DNA of 64,000 nt from Mayamaea pseudoterrestris. Lineage: Eukaryota; Bacillariophyta; Bacillariophyceae; Sellaphorales; Sellaphoraceae. Below are positions 11,464 through 22,082 of this stretch, in pieces (position 1 is the stretch's first letter; every line of letters starts with the position of its first letter). A model generated the notes under the pieces. It made no database searches and was not told the DNA's origin. It saw nothing but the letters and a program-made list of their open reading frames with translations. The stretch spans positions 1 through 64,000 of the forward strand of contig BROI01000021.1 of NCBI GenBank assembly GCA_027923505.1, written 5' to 3'. A program made the position numbers and the translations under genes.

Positions 11464-12120
11464 ATGGCTCGCCTACTGTGGAAATTCATAGCAGGAGCTT
11501 TCGCTTTGACTTCTCTCGTGCCTTCATTGGCAGAAGCCTTCGTCGTCGTCATCGCCTCGACGAAGGCACGACCGAGATTCCCAGACAGTCAATCTTCCGT
11601 GTCACTGAATGCGGCTCCTAAAGGAGCTCTTGGTGACATTGTCATTCCAGGTCTCTTCTCGTTGCAGGATCAGGATGCATCAGTTGTCGATGATCCTCGT
11701 GTTTGGGTACCGCAGACAGACTGCCTCTCCTTTCGGCCTCTTTGCTTTTGCGTCTCGCAAGGCTACTATGTCAATCTACTCAAGTTCAAGGGAGGTGGTG
11801 TTTTGGGTCGTCATCGCCACGTGTCGCCAGTTCATGCACTAACGCTCCAGGGAAACTGGAGCTACAAGGAGCACTCCTGGCATGCCTCGCCTGGCACCTA
11901 TGTCTTTGAGCCACCCGGCGAAACACATACACTCATGGTGGACGACAACTGCGAGGAAATGATTGCCATGTTTCACGTGACGGGCGCGCTGCTTTATATA
12001 GACGAGGAGTCGGACCAGGTCACTGGCTATGACGATGTGTTTACCAAGTTGGAAAAGGCAAGGACTTGGTACAAGGAGTGCGGTTTAAACGAAGACTATG
12101 CGGAGCAATTTATTCGTTAA
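11464..12120 (+). CDS. Cupin-domain protein with plastid-type presequence, dioxygenase-like
   Basis: A 218-aa single-exon protein. The N-terminus is a signal peptide (ARLLWKFIAGAFALTSLVP) followed by AEA-FVVV; Phe at +1 of the predicted cleavage site matches the ASAFAP rule for diatom plastid import. The mature part is a cupin: GRHRHVSPVHALTLQG gives clustered metal-ligand histidines, and PPGETHTL carries the C-terminal cupin histidine. The overall pattern resembles 2,4'-dihydroxyacetophenone dioxygenase / ChrR-like cupins, so an iron- or zinc-dependent oxygenase or sensor role is possible, but the substrate is unknown. The promoter lies in or next to the end of the tandem-duplicated segment, which stops 18 bp before the ATG. 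Confidence 0.75.
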   Translation: MARLLWKFIAGAFALTSLVPSLAEAFVVVIASTKARPRFPDSQSSVSLNAAPKGALGDIVIPGLFSLQDQDASVVDDPRVWVPQTDCLSFRPLCFCVSQGYYVNLLKFKGGGVLGRHRHVSPVHALTLQGNWSYKEHSWHASPGTYVFEPPGETHTLMVDDNCEEMIAMFHVTGALLYIDEESDQVTGYDDVFTKLEKARTWYKECGLNEDYAEQFIR

Positions 12121-12229
12121 TAGCAAAGATAGACGTTGGTCGTTAAGGCTGATGTTGCACCGTAAACTACCTCTCATAGAAAACTTACTATCGCTATCCG
12201 TCTTGTACATTTGATGACACGCTGCCTTA

Positions 12230-15200
12230 CTATGCAAACGGATCAAACTGGTTGACCTGCCTTGTAGGTAGCTTCGTTGGTTGCGGGCGCTCTGAATGCA
12301 TTTGAGGTGGCATTTCGCCATGGTTTGGACTTATTTGTTGTTGTTGTTGCCGTTGCTGCCGTTGCTGCTGCTGCTGGACATTAGAAAAGCCGCCTTGCTG
12401 TTGTGGGAACGGGTGCGCGGTCGAGGGCAGCGATCCTGCTCCAGTATAGTTTGGTTTTGCTGTTGCTGCTTGTTCAAACTGGGCCTGTTGCAACGAATGT
12501 GAAGGGTGCTGCGTCAAATGAGATTGGAGCAATTGGTGTGATTGCGCTTCGATTTGATTTCGGTGGTGCAACATTCCAGAATTCTGACCGTGCAATGGTG
12601 GCCCTCCTCCTTGCTGATGATTCGCTACTTGCTGGAGCTGCATTTGCTGGTGTCCAGTGTTCGACGAGGGATTATTTCCAAATTGGTTTACTAAGGGTTG
12701 CGTTGGCGCGTGCATCGAGGAAGTAGGCGGCTGCGCGAACTGCTGCGCCGAAACCGGGGCTGCATGTTTGTCCGGCGCGTATGTTTGATACCGGTTCGTC
12801 TGTGGCGCAACTTGCTGCGGCAAAGACTGTTGATTCGGTTGTGTTACATGATGTTGTTGCAATGCATTCCTCGACACTGCATTCGTTGAAGGACATTGGT
12901 CGAAAGCGGATTGCTGTGATTGCGACGCTGCTTGACTTAGTGCTATAGGTCTTTGATGGAATGTTGGTGCCGCTCCTGCTTGCTGCTGGCCAAATGCCGG
13001 CTGATGATGTATATTTGAAGAGTGCTGACAATCGGTAGGTGTGAACGCTGTCGGAAATCCAGGTTGATGCATCATGATTTGCTTTTCGGGTGCACAAGCT
13101 CCCGACTGGCCTGTCGTTGTAAACGCATCGAAAGGGTTGGAGGCCGCCGGAATTTGAGCGACAGCAGTCGCAGATATATTCATATCTGTGAATGAGCCAA
13201 GCAAATCTGTGTCTATCTGACGGCCACTAACATTTGACTGGTCGGTCACATTATACGACGACGCAGCGTTTGAACCAGCAGTGAACGAGCCAAGCAAATC
13301 GCCAGTTGGCTGCTCACCTCGGTCAATGCGAACGGGTGCTGGAGCAGTGGTTGGCATGTTAACTCGCGTTCCAGTCTGGCCGATAGGGCTTGCCGCGGCA
13401 TGAAGATTTCGGAAAGGTACCGTCGGGTCAAATCGTCGGTCGCGAATAGCTTTGGGCTTTGGGTTTGCCAATTCGCGACGCCGTTCCATGCAGAATCGCC
13501 TTGTGCTAAATAGCTTGGAACGGTCAACCAGCAAGTTATAGACAGTGGCAGCTGCGCCACGGACTTGCACTGCGTTCGTCAAGCGCATATTTTCATAGTA
13601 TTTGAAAGCCCGAATTTTGTCAAGTCCGTCCGTTGCCTCCGTAACTGCAGCAACTGGACCATGGAGCAACAGATTGCGAAGAATATGCAGTGCGTGATAC
13701 GCGTGCTTCCAATTCAAACCCTTGCAATCCTGCAACCGAAGCCAGCATACTGACATGACATCGAACAGCACTAGCGTGCATTCACGACACTGTTCCACCA
13801 GCTGTGCAATCGTCCCACTATAATCACCTTCAAAGTTTTTGTTTGAGGTTAAAGACATGGCATTGCGACGGGCCGTCGACTGAAGCTGTCCAGTCACTCG
13901 CTGCGGACTTGCCTGCGCAATCTGTCCACAATTGCGGCGCACTGTCGGTATTCCAAAATCCTGGTTGTGCTGGCGGTGGTAAGCAGTGCACTGGATGAAC
14001 AATGGCATGTCTGGTGCTACTGGCCGTCCTGCACGTACTTCGTCGACGCGCGCCTTGGCAAACTCGTGAAACATTTGCGATTGAGTAAAGTTTCTCAAGA
14101 GGGGCCACATTGGAGTGCCTTCTCCTTCGCCCATGCGCTGCTTCTCCTGCAAAAAGCGATTGCCATCGAATTGTGGTACTTGCTGGCCGGGCGGTGTGGA
14201 AAGATACCACCGCATGTTTCCAAATAGGCAGACAAAGAACATGGCAAAGGCAACTCGAGCTTCCTCCTCGCATACTTCAATGTGACATGATTCCGAATAT
14301 ATGTAAGTAGCATCCATGGTCTTTTCTGGTATACGATCCGTCTCTGCGAGGCTGCCATCCATCGTTTCCTCCTCAGTTACTTCCTCAATCGGCATGCCCA
14401 TCCTGTCGCTGTCTCGTTTCAGCGCCAAGCTAACACCCTTGTTGAGAAACTTGTTTGTCTTGCCAGCCAGCATGACTATCGTCTTTTTTGCATACTTGGT
14501 TGCCTTGACCGCCGATTCACTGACATTTTGCAAACTCAATGCATCGACACCAGCATATACCACTTTTTTATCCAATTTCAAAACATCCTGGAGATCACCG
14601 GCCAAATGTTCCGGGAGCGACAAGACTCGTTCCTGAATGAATTCTCGTTGTTGCGGCACAAACAAGTCGGGCAATCGCTCAGCGACAAGTCGTTGATCAA
14701 TGTTACGCGTCTCCATGGTGTTTTGATCCAAGTGCAATACCAAAACTTCACCCAATCCATCCGTTCGATCCAACTTTGGTAGCGAGTCCGTCAAAATGCC
14801 AATCAAATATGGATACGGCGCCGCCAAGTACTGCCACATGTGTTGCGGCAATACTGGAACGTACAAGTGCTGCCAGTGAAGCATGCCTTGCGCCAACATG
14901 GCAAGTGCTGCGTGCGAGCACGATGTCAATCGTGTTGGCGACGCACTAACCAACACGATGCGACGTTCTGAAAGTAGTGCAGATACTAGACGAAGCGTAT
15001 GCGCCACGCCGACGCATCGCAGCAGTGGAAGCATGCTTGTAGTAAAGGTGACTGGCGCAAAGGTGCAGGTCGGTGGTTGCAGCATGGCGGTTGGAACGAC
15101 GAAGCGTGTTACGTCAATTTTGTTGTAGAGAGCCTCGTTTCCAACCTCCATGCCTTCGAGAGCAGCGACCATGGGCTTCCCGCGTTCACTGATTGATTTT

Positions 15201-15669
15201 CCCATGTAAGCTTGCGCAAGGTGCTGATGGTAGTTAGCGAGTGCTCGAAGGAACCAGTGGTGATTTGGTTCGTCAGCGTTGCGTCGAGGCAAGAGTTCCT
15301 TGGCGAGGGCGGTCTCTTGTGCTGCGAGTGCTTCCACGGATCTGTTTTGAATCAGGAGCGTTAACAAGAAATAGGAGTAAGCGTATGAAGAAGCAGTTAA
15401 GTCTATATATATAATACTCACTTTAATACGGCCGTAAAAACCAAGTCAGCTCCGCTTATGCGTGTCAACAAAACCAACGCTCGCTCCGGTCGTCGGCCAA
15501 CGTCATATCTCCCAGCTGGTCCATGCGGCAAGTAACGACGAACATGTCCATGGACGCGCGATCCAGATTGTAGCTGCAGCGTGAACGTGAAATGCTGAAA
15601 GCCAGGCGCCTGCATGGCGTATTTCGAGTATTTGTTGATCAAAGGAAACTCTCCCTTGTAGTTGCTTGG

Positions 15670-15706
<37 letters not shown>

Positions 15707-15903
15707 GAATGATCATACTCGGGAAAGGCAAAATTGGCAATCTGACCAATCTGCTGAGCAAGGTCTTCCTCTGGTCCATTCCCCTTGACCAAGACGGGAG
15801 GCTGGTGGCCTGCTGCGCATCCAGGATGTGGAAGATCAAGGAAAAGATCAAAGAGCGGTAATGCTTTTAAAGGATTGGTGGAATTAACTGCGTTTGCCTC
15901 CAT
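12230..15903 (-). CDS. DENN-ENTH fusion protein with endocytic-motif tail
   Basis: Two exons, complement(12230..15341, 15422..15903), with an 80-bp GT-AG intron in phase 2; 1197 aa. The first exon holds a Gln run and a uDENN-like part (FQHFTFTLQLQSGSRVHGHV). cDENN follows at about residues 260-400 (RLVSALLSERRIVLVSAS) and dDENN at about 520-605 (FFVCLFGNMRWYL). An ENTH/ANTH-like helical domain lies at about 650-780 (NWKHAYHALHILRNLLLHG, then VRGAAATVYNLL). The tail is Gln/Pro-rich and disordered, with DLLGSF twice, NPFDAF, and a C-terminal FDPFA, which are clathrin-box, EH-binding and AP-2-binding types of motif. DENN domains are Rab exchange factors and ENTH domains bind phosphoinositides, so the inferred role is Rab activation on clathrin-coated membranes. 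The start is the ATG at 15903; a longer open frame upstream has no better Met. Confidence 0.8.
15671..15706. repeat. CAG/CTG trinucleotide run encoding poly-Gln
   Basis: About a dozen uninterrupted CTG units on the plus strand encode an 11-Gln run on the minus strand, in exon 1 of the DENN-ENTH gene. It is a likely length-polymorphic site. Confidence 0.85.
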
Positions 15904-16104
15904 GATTATCCAGTGACGTCTAAGACAATAAGATTTGTCGCTTTGTTTGATCAAAGACGAGAATGAAACCCCTCAGGTGAATTTGTTCGTCTACCTTTGG
16001 AACGGACGATCGTCATGGCCGAGGAGCGTTTCACCGCGCGAAACTGTCGAGTCGTGTCAAAACCAGTACGACTCGTTCACAGCTTTTTCTTGGTGATCAT
16101 TTGA

Positions 16105-17283
16105 ATGAGACCACGAGACTTGCTCGACAACAGATCCAGTGACAAAACCAACATGTCGCAACATGGTAATTCTATACTGGAAGTCTCGCCAATGAGAAGT
16201 CGTAGTCTACCCACACAATTTGTCGACGCCCACCATCACTTTTTAGATACGAAGCAAAACTCCTTCCAACAAAGGTTCCTCGCATCACTTGTCGGAAATG
16301 ATGTCGCCTACTTGCCACAAGACTATGAGAGAGACGTTGTCACTACATTGAAGCATGCTGGAATTAATCTTGTATCATCGGTTCATGTGGAATGCATGCC
16401 CGATGATGGCTACGACGAAGCCTGCTGGATTGAGTTACTCTGCCAAGCCGATGTGAATAAGCAACATCAATCCAATCCATGTACAATTGCTGCCATTGTC
16501 GCGTCATGTGATTTGGCGTCGCCGAATGCGTACGATGAATTACGAAAGCTACATTCCAACTCTAAGCTCGTCCGGGGCGTTCGATGGATCCTTGATTACA
16601 CTGGTACACCTTACGAAAGCGCAACACATGTCGCAACCACTCGTCACGCACCTGGAATGGAGGATTATTTGCGAGGCGGTCCGAATGAAAGCGTCTTGCC
16701 GGAGTTTGAGCGAGGATTTGCATTCTTGGAGGAATTTGGTTACACTTTCGATTTGCAGTGCGCTCCAGAGCAACTATCTTCGGCCGCCGAGTTGTTTCGA
16801 TAATACCCAAATGTTCCGGTCGTAATTGACCACCTGGGCAAGCCTTGCGGAGTCTCTCTTCTGGACGAGGAGCGAGAACAACAACAAGAGCGTGATGAAA
16901 TCAGTGTTACAATGAATAAAGATGGAGTAAATCGCTGGCGCAAGGGCATTCGCACCATGGCCGCCCTTCCGCAAGTTTACATAAAGATATCCATGCTTGG
17001 TTATGTGGTTCCCAACTGGATAGTTGGTAGCCAAAATGAGCAGGATGTCCTCGTGGCGTTGGTCCAGGAGGCTGTGGAAACATTCGGTCCGAGTCGCTGC
17101 ATGGTCGGTTTGAACTGGTGGAGGGACGCAAGCACGTCGGACGAAGGTGGCGACGGAAGCGTGGGACCGACGCCGCTAGAGTTTCTGCACTTTTTGGCAA
17201 GCAAGTGTTTCGGTAATTATTCCGACGAAGATCGCTACATGCTGTTTGCTGGCACTGCTAAACGATTCTACAAGCTCGCTTAA
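16105..17283 (+). pseudogene. Amidohydrolase family gene interrupted by one in-frame TAA
   Basis: The reading frame stays the same from the ATG at 16105 to 17283, with a single TAA at 16801-16803. Before it: FVDAHHHFLD (the metal-binding H-x-H), HVECMPDDG and VRGVRWILDYTG. After it: VVIDHLGKP, then MVGLNWW near the end. The order matches amidohydrolase_2 / 2-pyrone-4,6-dicarboxylate-hydrolase-like enzymes, which hydrolyse C-O or C-N bonds in a metal-dependent TIM barrel. The stop falls between strands, where relatives have a residue before YPxVPVVIDH; CAA (Gln) is the simplest ancestral codon. No GT-AG intron that removes the stop would keep the conserved DHLGKP. It is either a nonsense allele, a sequence error or stop read-through. 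If real, the product loses about 160 residues including active-site parts. Confidence 0.72.
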
Positions 17284-17479
17284 TTTGGGTCACTAGTCAC
17301 GATATGTTAATGTTGTGCCTGGCGAGGCGCATACATGTCTGTGAAAATCATGGATATTATGTAACTACAATTCGATCATACATTATGAGTTTAACAGTGA
17401 ACCCATTATTCGTTCATTATCATGGTCAAAGGCTTTCACACGTAACCATTTCGCCTTAGTTAACGTTCAACGACTGCTA

Positions 17480-18211
17480 TCACACTGTCGTCGCATGCTC
17501 CTCGTCGTGAATTTTATAGTCCGACTCGTCGATGTCGATGCGAATAACTTCCTTTCGTCGGGCCCGCATCCAAAACACAACACCGTACAGGATGGCAAAC
17601 CCTGCATATCCCAAATTCGTCAGAAACATCATGACTCCAAACTGGCTGTAAAAGCCTTGCTCTTCCAATTCAGGTCCCTCTGTTTGGACGCCACCTTCTA
17701 GCCCGCCAATGAGAAACATGATCATTAACGAAAAGTTTCCAAAAACGGCGAGAGCAACGCATACTCGGTACAAGTCGCTCCCGTTCTTCAATTGTCGATA
17801 ACCAAACCACACCAAAGCGCTAAATAGCAGCAAGGCCCAGATATAGACCAACACCATGGCTGGATTGTTCGATTGCGACTCTTCTCGACGGCGCTGGTCC
17901 TCTTCGCTCGCAAAGAACCACCACCAGGGTGTATTGGAGTCTTCGTCGTTTCGATTGTTATCTTGTTGCTGATTTTGATCATCTCCGTCGCCATCGTAAT
18001 ACTGACTATTGCATCCCCACTGCCACCAGCGACAATTGTTTGTATATTCTTGCTCTTGGTCGTCTTGCTGCTCCCCTTGATCGTCATTCTGCTGTCGCGC
18101 CAATCGACCCCGAGCGGCTCCCATGACAATGAGTGGAACGAGCCATGCCAAAACGGCCGTCGCAAAATAGATGCATAGAAAGGGGCTGACGACGATGCGG
18201 GGAAATGGCAT
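17480..18211 (-). CDS. Four-helix membrane protein with Asp/Asn/Gln-rich loop, unknown function
   Basis: I do not recognise this family. From the ATG at 18211 the protein starts with a signal-anchor (VSPFLCIYFATAVLAWL). Next comes a long polar loop rich in D, N and Q, with aromatic and Cys islands (CRWWQWGCN, TPWWWFF). Three further hydrophobic helices follow (PAMVLVYIWALLLFSALVW; VALAVFGNFSLMIMFLIGG; VMMFLTNLGYAGFAILYGV), and the acidic tail ends EEHATTV. An upstream in-frame ATG at 18340 would add a basic, Cys-rich leader. The loop lies on the opposite side of the membrane from the short tail. The gene diverges from the armadillo-like gene at 19011, and the 42-bp minisatellite fills the space between them. 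Confidence 0.7.
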   Translation of the reverse strand: MPFPRIVVSPFLCIYFATAVLAWLVPLIVMGAARGRLARQQNDDQGEQQDDQEQEYTNNCRWWQWGCNSQYYDGDGDDQNQQQDNNRNDEDSNTPWWWFFASEEDQRRREESQSNNPAMVLVYIWALLLFSALVWFGYRQLKNGSDLYRVCVALAVFGNFSLMIMFLIGGLEGGVQTEGPELEEQGFYSQFGVMMFLTNLGYAGFAILYGVVFWMRARRKEVIRIDIDESDYKIHDEEHATTV

Positions 18212-18519
18212 TTCTTCAGAATTGTTTGCTCGTAGACAGCAGCAAAATTTAGAATTTGGCTGCAGTAGCGAAACGGACGTTTGAAGCGAGTGTTCGCTCT
18301 TCTTCCGTTGACGGAAGCGTTGAAAGAATGACCCTAACATCTCGTCGCGACGAATAATCACAGCGATCACAACGATATGACCTCCCAAATCAACACATTT
18401 TTAAAGAAGTAAGATCATCTGTCAAGCTACAGCGACTCACTTGACTTGCACTGTTGGTAAGAGGCATGTGAAGGCGATGGCAGATAGGTTTTTACGCTTG
18501 ACGAATCCTCGAAAGACCG

Positions 18520-18893
18520 CAACAATGCCAATGTAAAGTGCGTCATGAGGCTATAGTGTGAAACGAGTGCCAGTGAAAACTGCGTCATGAGGCAATACTG
18601 TGGTACGAGTGCCAGTGAAAACTGCGTCACAAGGCAATATTATAAAACGGAGGCCAGTGAAAACTGCGTCACGAGGCTATAGTATGAAACGAGTACCAGT
18701 GAAAACTGCGCCCGAGACAATATAAAGTCTGAAACGGGTGCCAGTGAAAACAACGTCACAAGGCAATAGTGTGAAACGAGTGCCAGTGAAAACTGCATCA
18801 AAAGGCAATAATGTGAAACGAGTGCCAGTGAAAACTGCGTCATTCAGGCAATAGTATGAAACAAGTGCCAGTGAAAACTTCGTCATCACGACG
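18520..18893. repeat. 42-bp minisatellite, about 9 units, in a divergent promoter region
   Basis: The unit is GAAACGAGTGCCAGTGAAAA followed by CTGCGTCA, two variable bases and AGGCAATAGTGT. Successive CGTCA positions (18541, 18583, 18625, 18667) are exactly 42 bp apart; later units gain or lose a few bases. Each unit carries one CGTCA/TGACG half-site. The array lies between the starts of two divergent genes (18211 minus, 19011 plus). Related arrays are at 47547-47700 and 59186-59595. The 14-residue periodic open frames across it are a by-product of the 42-bp period. Confidence 0.9.
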
Positions 18894-19010
18894 TGTGCAC
18901 GCAAAAGCACTTCATTGGCATGCATGGCAATGGACAATGGAGACAATGGACTGTCTTTTCATCACCTTCATTCTTAGATAAATTGCATTCATTGATACTC
19001 GAATTGTTCC

Positions 19011-20488
19011 ATGTCCTCCTTGGCGCAGCGCTTGCGTCTGCTTTGGAATCCGAAGCAAGAAGAAGATTCGTCACTTCCGTCTTGGTTACGATGCTGCCAT
19101 GGCAATGAAGCGACAATATCCATTGATCAAGATGACATTTCGTATTATCGCTCAAAGCGACGGCAACATTGTTCAACAGAAAAGACCATGGATATGAGTT
19201 CTAGTGTTTCCGTGGAACATGAAGAAGACAACGAGAGTGATATGTCGGCGCCCCATCGCCATAAGAAATATGCTGCACCTTCTGAATCGACTGGCGCGAA
19301 CGACAGTGGATACACGACAAAGAGCAATTCGATTATATATATGCTCTCGACAATTCCATTTTAGAAGACTACCAAGAAAGTCAGTCTGCTATTTGCCGGC
19401 TCGGAACGCAAGCTGATAAACAACGTACGCATTCAGCAAATGCTGCAACGACCTCGCCACTCTGCGAAAAGCATTTGCAGCAACGAATCATTAAAGTTAG
19501 CTGGCCACGAGTGCCACAGACTCCCCAAGGCTGGAACGAATTTCACGATCTGTCAGCCATTTTGTCAGCGAGTAACGCAAGTGTGCTGGACGCAGGTGAG
19601 CTGCATGGCCAAGATTCACCCCAGCAGCATCTTGGTGCACCATATTCGCCCTATCCGCAAGGACCTCGAACGAACGAAATCCAATCATCGGCCCCCGAAC
19701 ATCAAACGTCATCATGTAAACTAATGATTTCGGGCTATACCAGCGACGAAGACGAAAACTATATCAGCAGCGCTCTACGAAAGCTCACGCGAGTCTGTCG
19801 GCGATTGGATGTAACGTTAAACGAGACTCCGCAGCAAGGAGTCCTTGCAGCCGCCCTACTCTTATCCACACTCATGACGCAGCATTTGTGCAGCAAGTCA
19901 GCGCTGATGGAGGCATACCGCATCATTACGACTTTGTCGCAGCATTCAATGTCGTTCTGTCAAGCGGCGTTGACTGACAATTTCGATTTCTCGCCTGCAG
20001 CAACGCCTCCTACAGTTCTTGACTGCATCTTGGCGGGCATGAAGCAATTTTCCGACGAGGAAAATGTCCAAGTGCATGGCACTGGAGCATTGATTATGCT
20101 ATTACTGCGAGCGAGTGAATTTCAATGTCAGCAATTTGTGTTTGAGCGCAGTGGTAGCCAGGTCGTGATTTCAGCCATGCGAACGTATCTTGATTCGCGC
20201 GACTTGCAGGAGCTCGGCTTGATTCTTTTAGCAATGGTCTGCGAGTATACATCGTTGCGCGTGCCCGTCGTCAAATTAGGTGCTTTGCGCGCGGCGGATG
20301 CTGCCCTCCAGCGACACTCGGACGATGTACCAGTGGTCCTACTGGCCCAGAAAGCGATTGTCAAATTCTGTCAAGAAAAGCACTTGTACGACGATGATGG
20401 AAATCATTTGTTTCGCTTCTATCAGGAGCAAATCCACGGTGCGGCTGTCGCTTCGCCTGATGAAAAAATGAATACTATTCAGCTTTAA
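19011..20488 (+). CDS. Armadillo-like helical repeat protein, frame shifted at a TA run
   Basis: The protein begins at the ATG at 19011 (SSLAQRLRLLWNPKQEE) with a polar, Ser/acid-rich N-terminal region. That frame ends at 19364. A second frame carries on smoothly from the same point (YALDNSILEDYQES...) to 20488 and holds alpha-helical repeats of ARM type, such as LQELGLILLAMVCEYTS and VVLLAQKAIVKFCQEKH. The switch falls in the run TATATATAT at 19334-19342, where loss of one TA unit joins both frames. No intron signals are present. A 2-bp slippage mutation or a read error is the likely cause. Function is unknown; ARM-like repeats usually bind protein partners. It is the plus-strand partner of the divergent pair around the 42-bp array. 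Confidence 0.66.
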
Positions 20489-20598
20489 AAATGTGTGTCT
20501 CATGATACAGTTACAAACAAGTGAACGTTTCCAAGCCGCTATAAATTTAAAATCATTAGCTAATCAATTCTCCTAGCGCAACTTAGAATAGGCAACGA

Positions 20599-20927
20599 TC
20601 ATGGCTGTGGGCATGAGACTGAACCATGCCAAATGGCATTGCCGAACTCGCGTGGCCAAGTGACGTATCGCTCCAAGCAGCCAACGATTCCTCGGCAGCA
20701 GTAGCAAATCGATTCAAACGGCTAGGTGACACAAATGAGAGAGCAATGTGCAATGAGCATGGATCTTTATTTGCCTATTGTAAGTGTCGACCTGAGGCAC
20801 GATCGGCATTTACCTGCAGAAAGATCCATGCAACGTTAAGCAAAAAGGCAACTGGCCAACCCACGAGTACCAGCAGAATGATCCAGACAATGCTCAAGCA
20901 GCAAGTTTCAATGCTTCGTATGGACAT
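20599..20927 (-). CDS. Small two-exon membrane protein, 78 aa
   Basis: This gene is split by an intron, so neither exon stands out as a long frame. Exons are complement(20599..20721, 20814..20927), with a 92-bp intron running from GTAAATG to CACCTAG, phase 0. Exon 1 encodes SIETCCLSIVWIILLVLVGW then PVAFLLNVAWIFLQ, a long hydrophobic hairpin. Exon 2 begins PFESICYCCRGIVGCLERYV then TWPREFGNAI, Cys-rich and amphipathic. The pattern (GWP, then a second helix, then PFE-x-C, then P near a final G-x-AI) resembles short eukaryotic membrane proteins I have seen unannotated in animals, but I cannot name the family. It is tail-to-tail with the armadillo-like gene, 110 bp apart. Confidence 0.6.
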
Positions 20928-22082
20928 GGTGGGCGTGGATGTTGTTTTGGTATTCTTGTTGCGCCACGAAAGTGGAACATCCTAGGACAACGCCGTTACG
21001 CTGAGCGAAGCAGGGCCTTCGGTGATCCGTGTCGCAAGCGACCTGAGCGACGGAAGATCATTACAGAATAGCTTTTACAAAATCCCTGTTAGTAGGGAAA
21101 TTCGCAAGACTGTGACCTTAACAGGACGACTCAAGTCCGCAAAGATCTTCAACCGAACCACTGGTCCGAAAACATACCCAAGTCGAGAATACACAACTTC
21201 CAAATCTATAAACGGTTTTTTTCGCGAAGGGGACCTGGCCTGGCAGTGGTCACCACAAGCCATGGATCAATGAGCTGTCAACTTGCAGATGCATCATCGC
21301 CTTGCAGCCTTTCGAGCGCAACCATGCTCGCTTGGATGTCCAAAAATGTCAATAAAAGAATAGCCACATGATTTAGAATGGAAAGAATTCGCTGAACGCT
21401 TATGTAGCGCATGGTGAATGACGACGGAAATGAACTGATCGGAGGACTTTCGTTGCTGCGAATTTTCATTGCTGCGATGAAAATCTCGGCTTTATATTTG
21501 GTAGGCGCGCTTATCCCGCCATTTTGTTAGCCTGGTGCAAGCATGACAATTGTGGTGTCGAATAGAGTTGTCCCATGTAAAAAATGGATATCATAGCAAC
21601 TTTAGCTACTCATCGCCGTCCAGTGTCCACTGCCTCTGCCCCTCATTGTTTGTCGGCCACCAATGCTTAGTTCGTCATCCATTTTGGCATTCGCTGTTCG
21701 CTAGTTACTTGATGTATAACCAATTAAAAGACCTCTCGTGTCGTCCTTGCCTGTGAGCGCAAAAGAACTCAGTAAGGTACAGTATAGTAGTGTACGACGA
21801 CAAGATCCCTCGTCTTCTCGTGCCATGGTGAAGCGTCGCCGTCGGGTGAGTTATGGTGCGACAAAAGTTTCTTGAAAACGCACTCGCTTCGGTACTCGTC
21901 GCCTGTCGACGATAACGCGCCACACTCGTTCACAATGGCGGAACAAGATTTGGATCTGGATACAAGTCCCATCCAGTATTGACTGTAAATCCAAAACGAA
22001 CACACACCGGTAGTAAAACCGCAAGTCCCTTCTACTGATTGATTATCTGACGTCGGCAAAGTCCTTTTTAAGCGCAAAAGTC
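20928..22082. other. Gene-poor stretch
   Basis: Only short frames are seen. One on the minus strand at 21278-21469 has a hydrophobic N-terminal segment (ILNHVAILLLTFLDIQASMV) and could be a secreted peptide, but nothing else supports it. The last 200 bp should hold the promoter of the MYND/helicase gene. Confidence 0.5.

Noticed and set aside
18520-18893. CRISPR-like array
   Set aside because: There are no unique spacers between constant repeats; whole units vary together, the genome is eukaryotic, and no cas genes are present.
18427-18946. Minus-strand frames with a 14-residue period (FSLALVSHYCL)
   Set aside because: The period equals the 42-bp minisatellite; different frames and both strands are open for the same reason.
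20626-20985. Plus-strand frame of 119 codons
   Set aside because: It overlaps the two-exon membrane protein on the other strand, which has hydrophobic helices and good splice sites; the plus frame has no recognisable feature.
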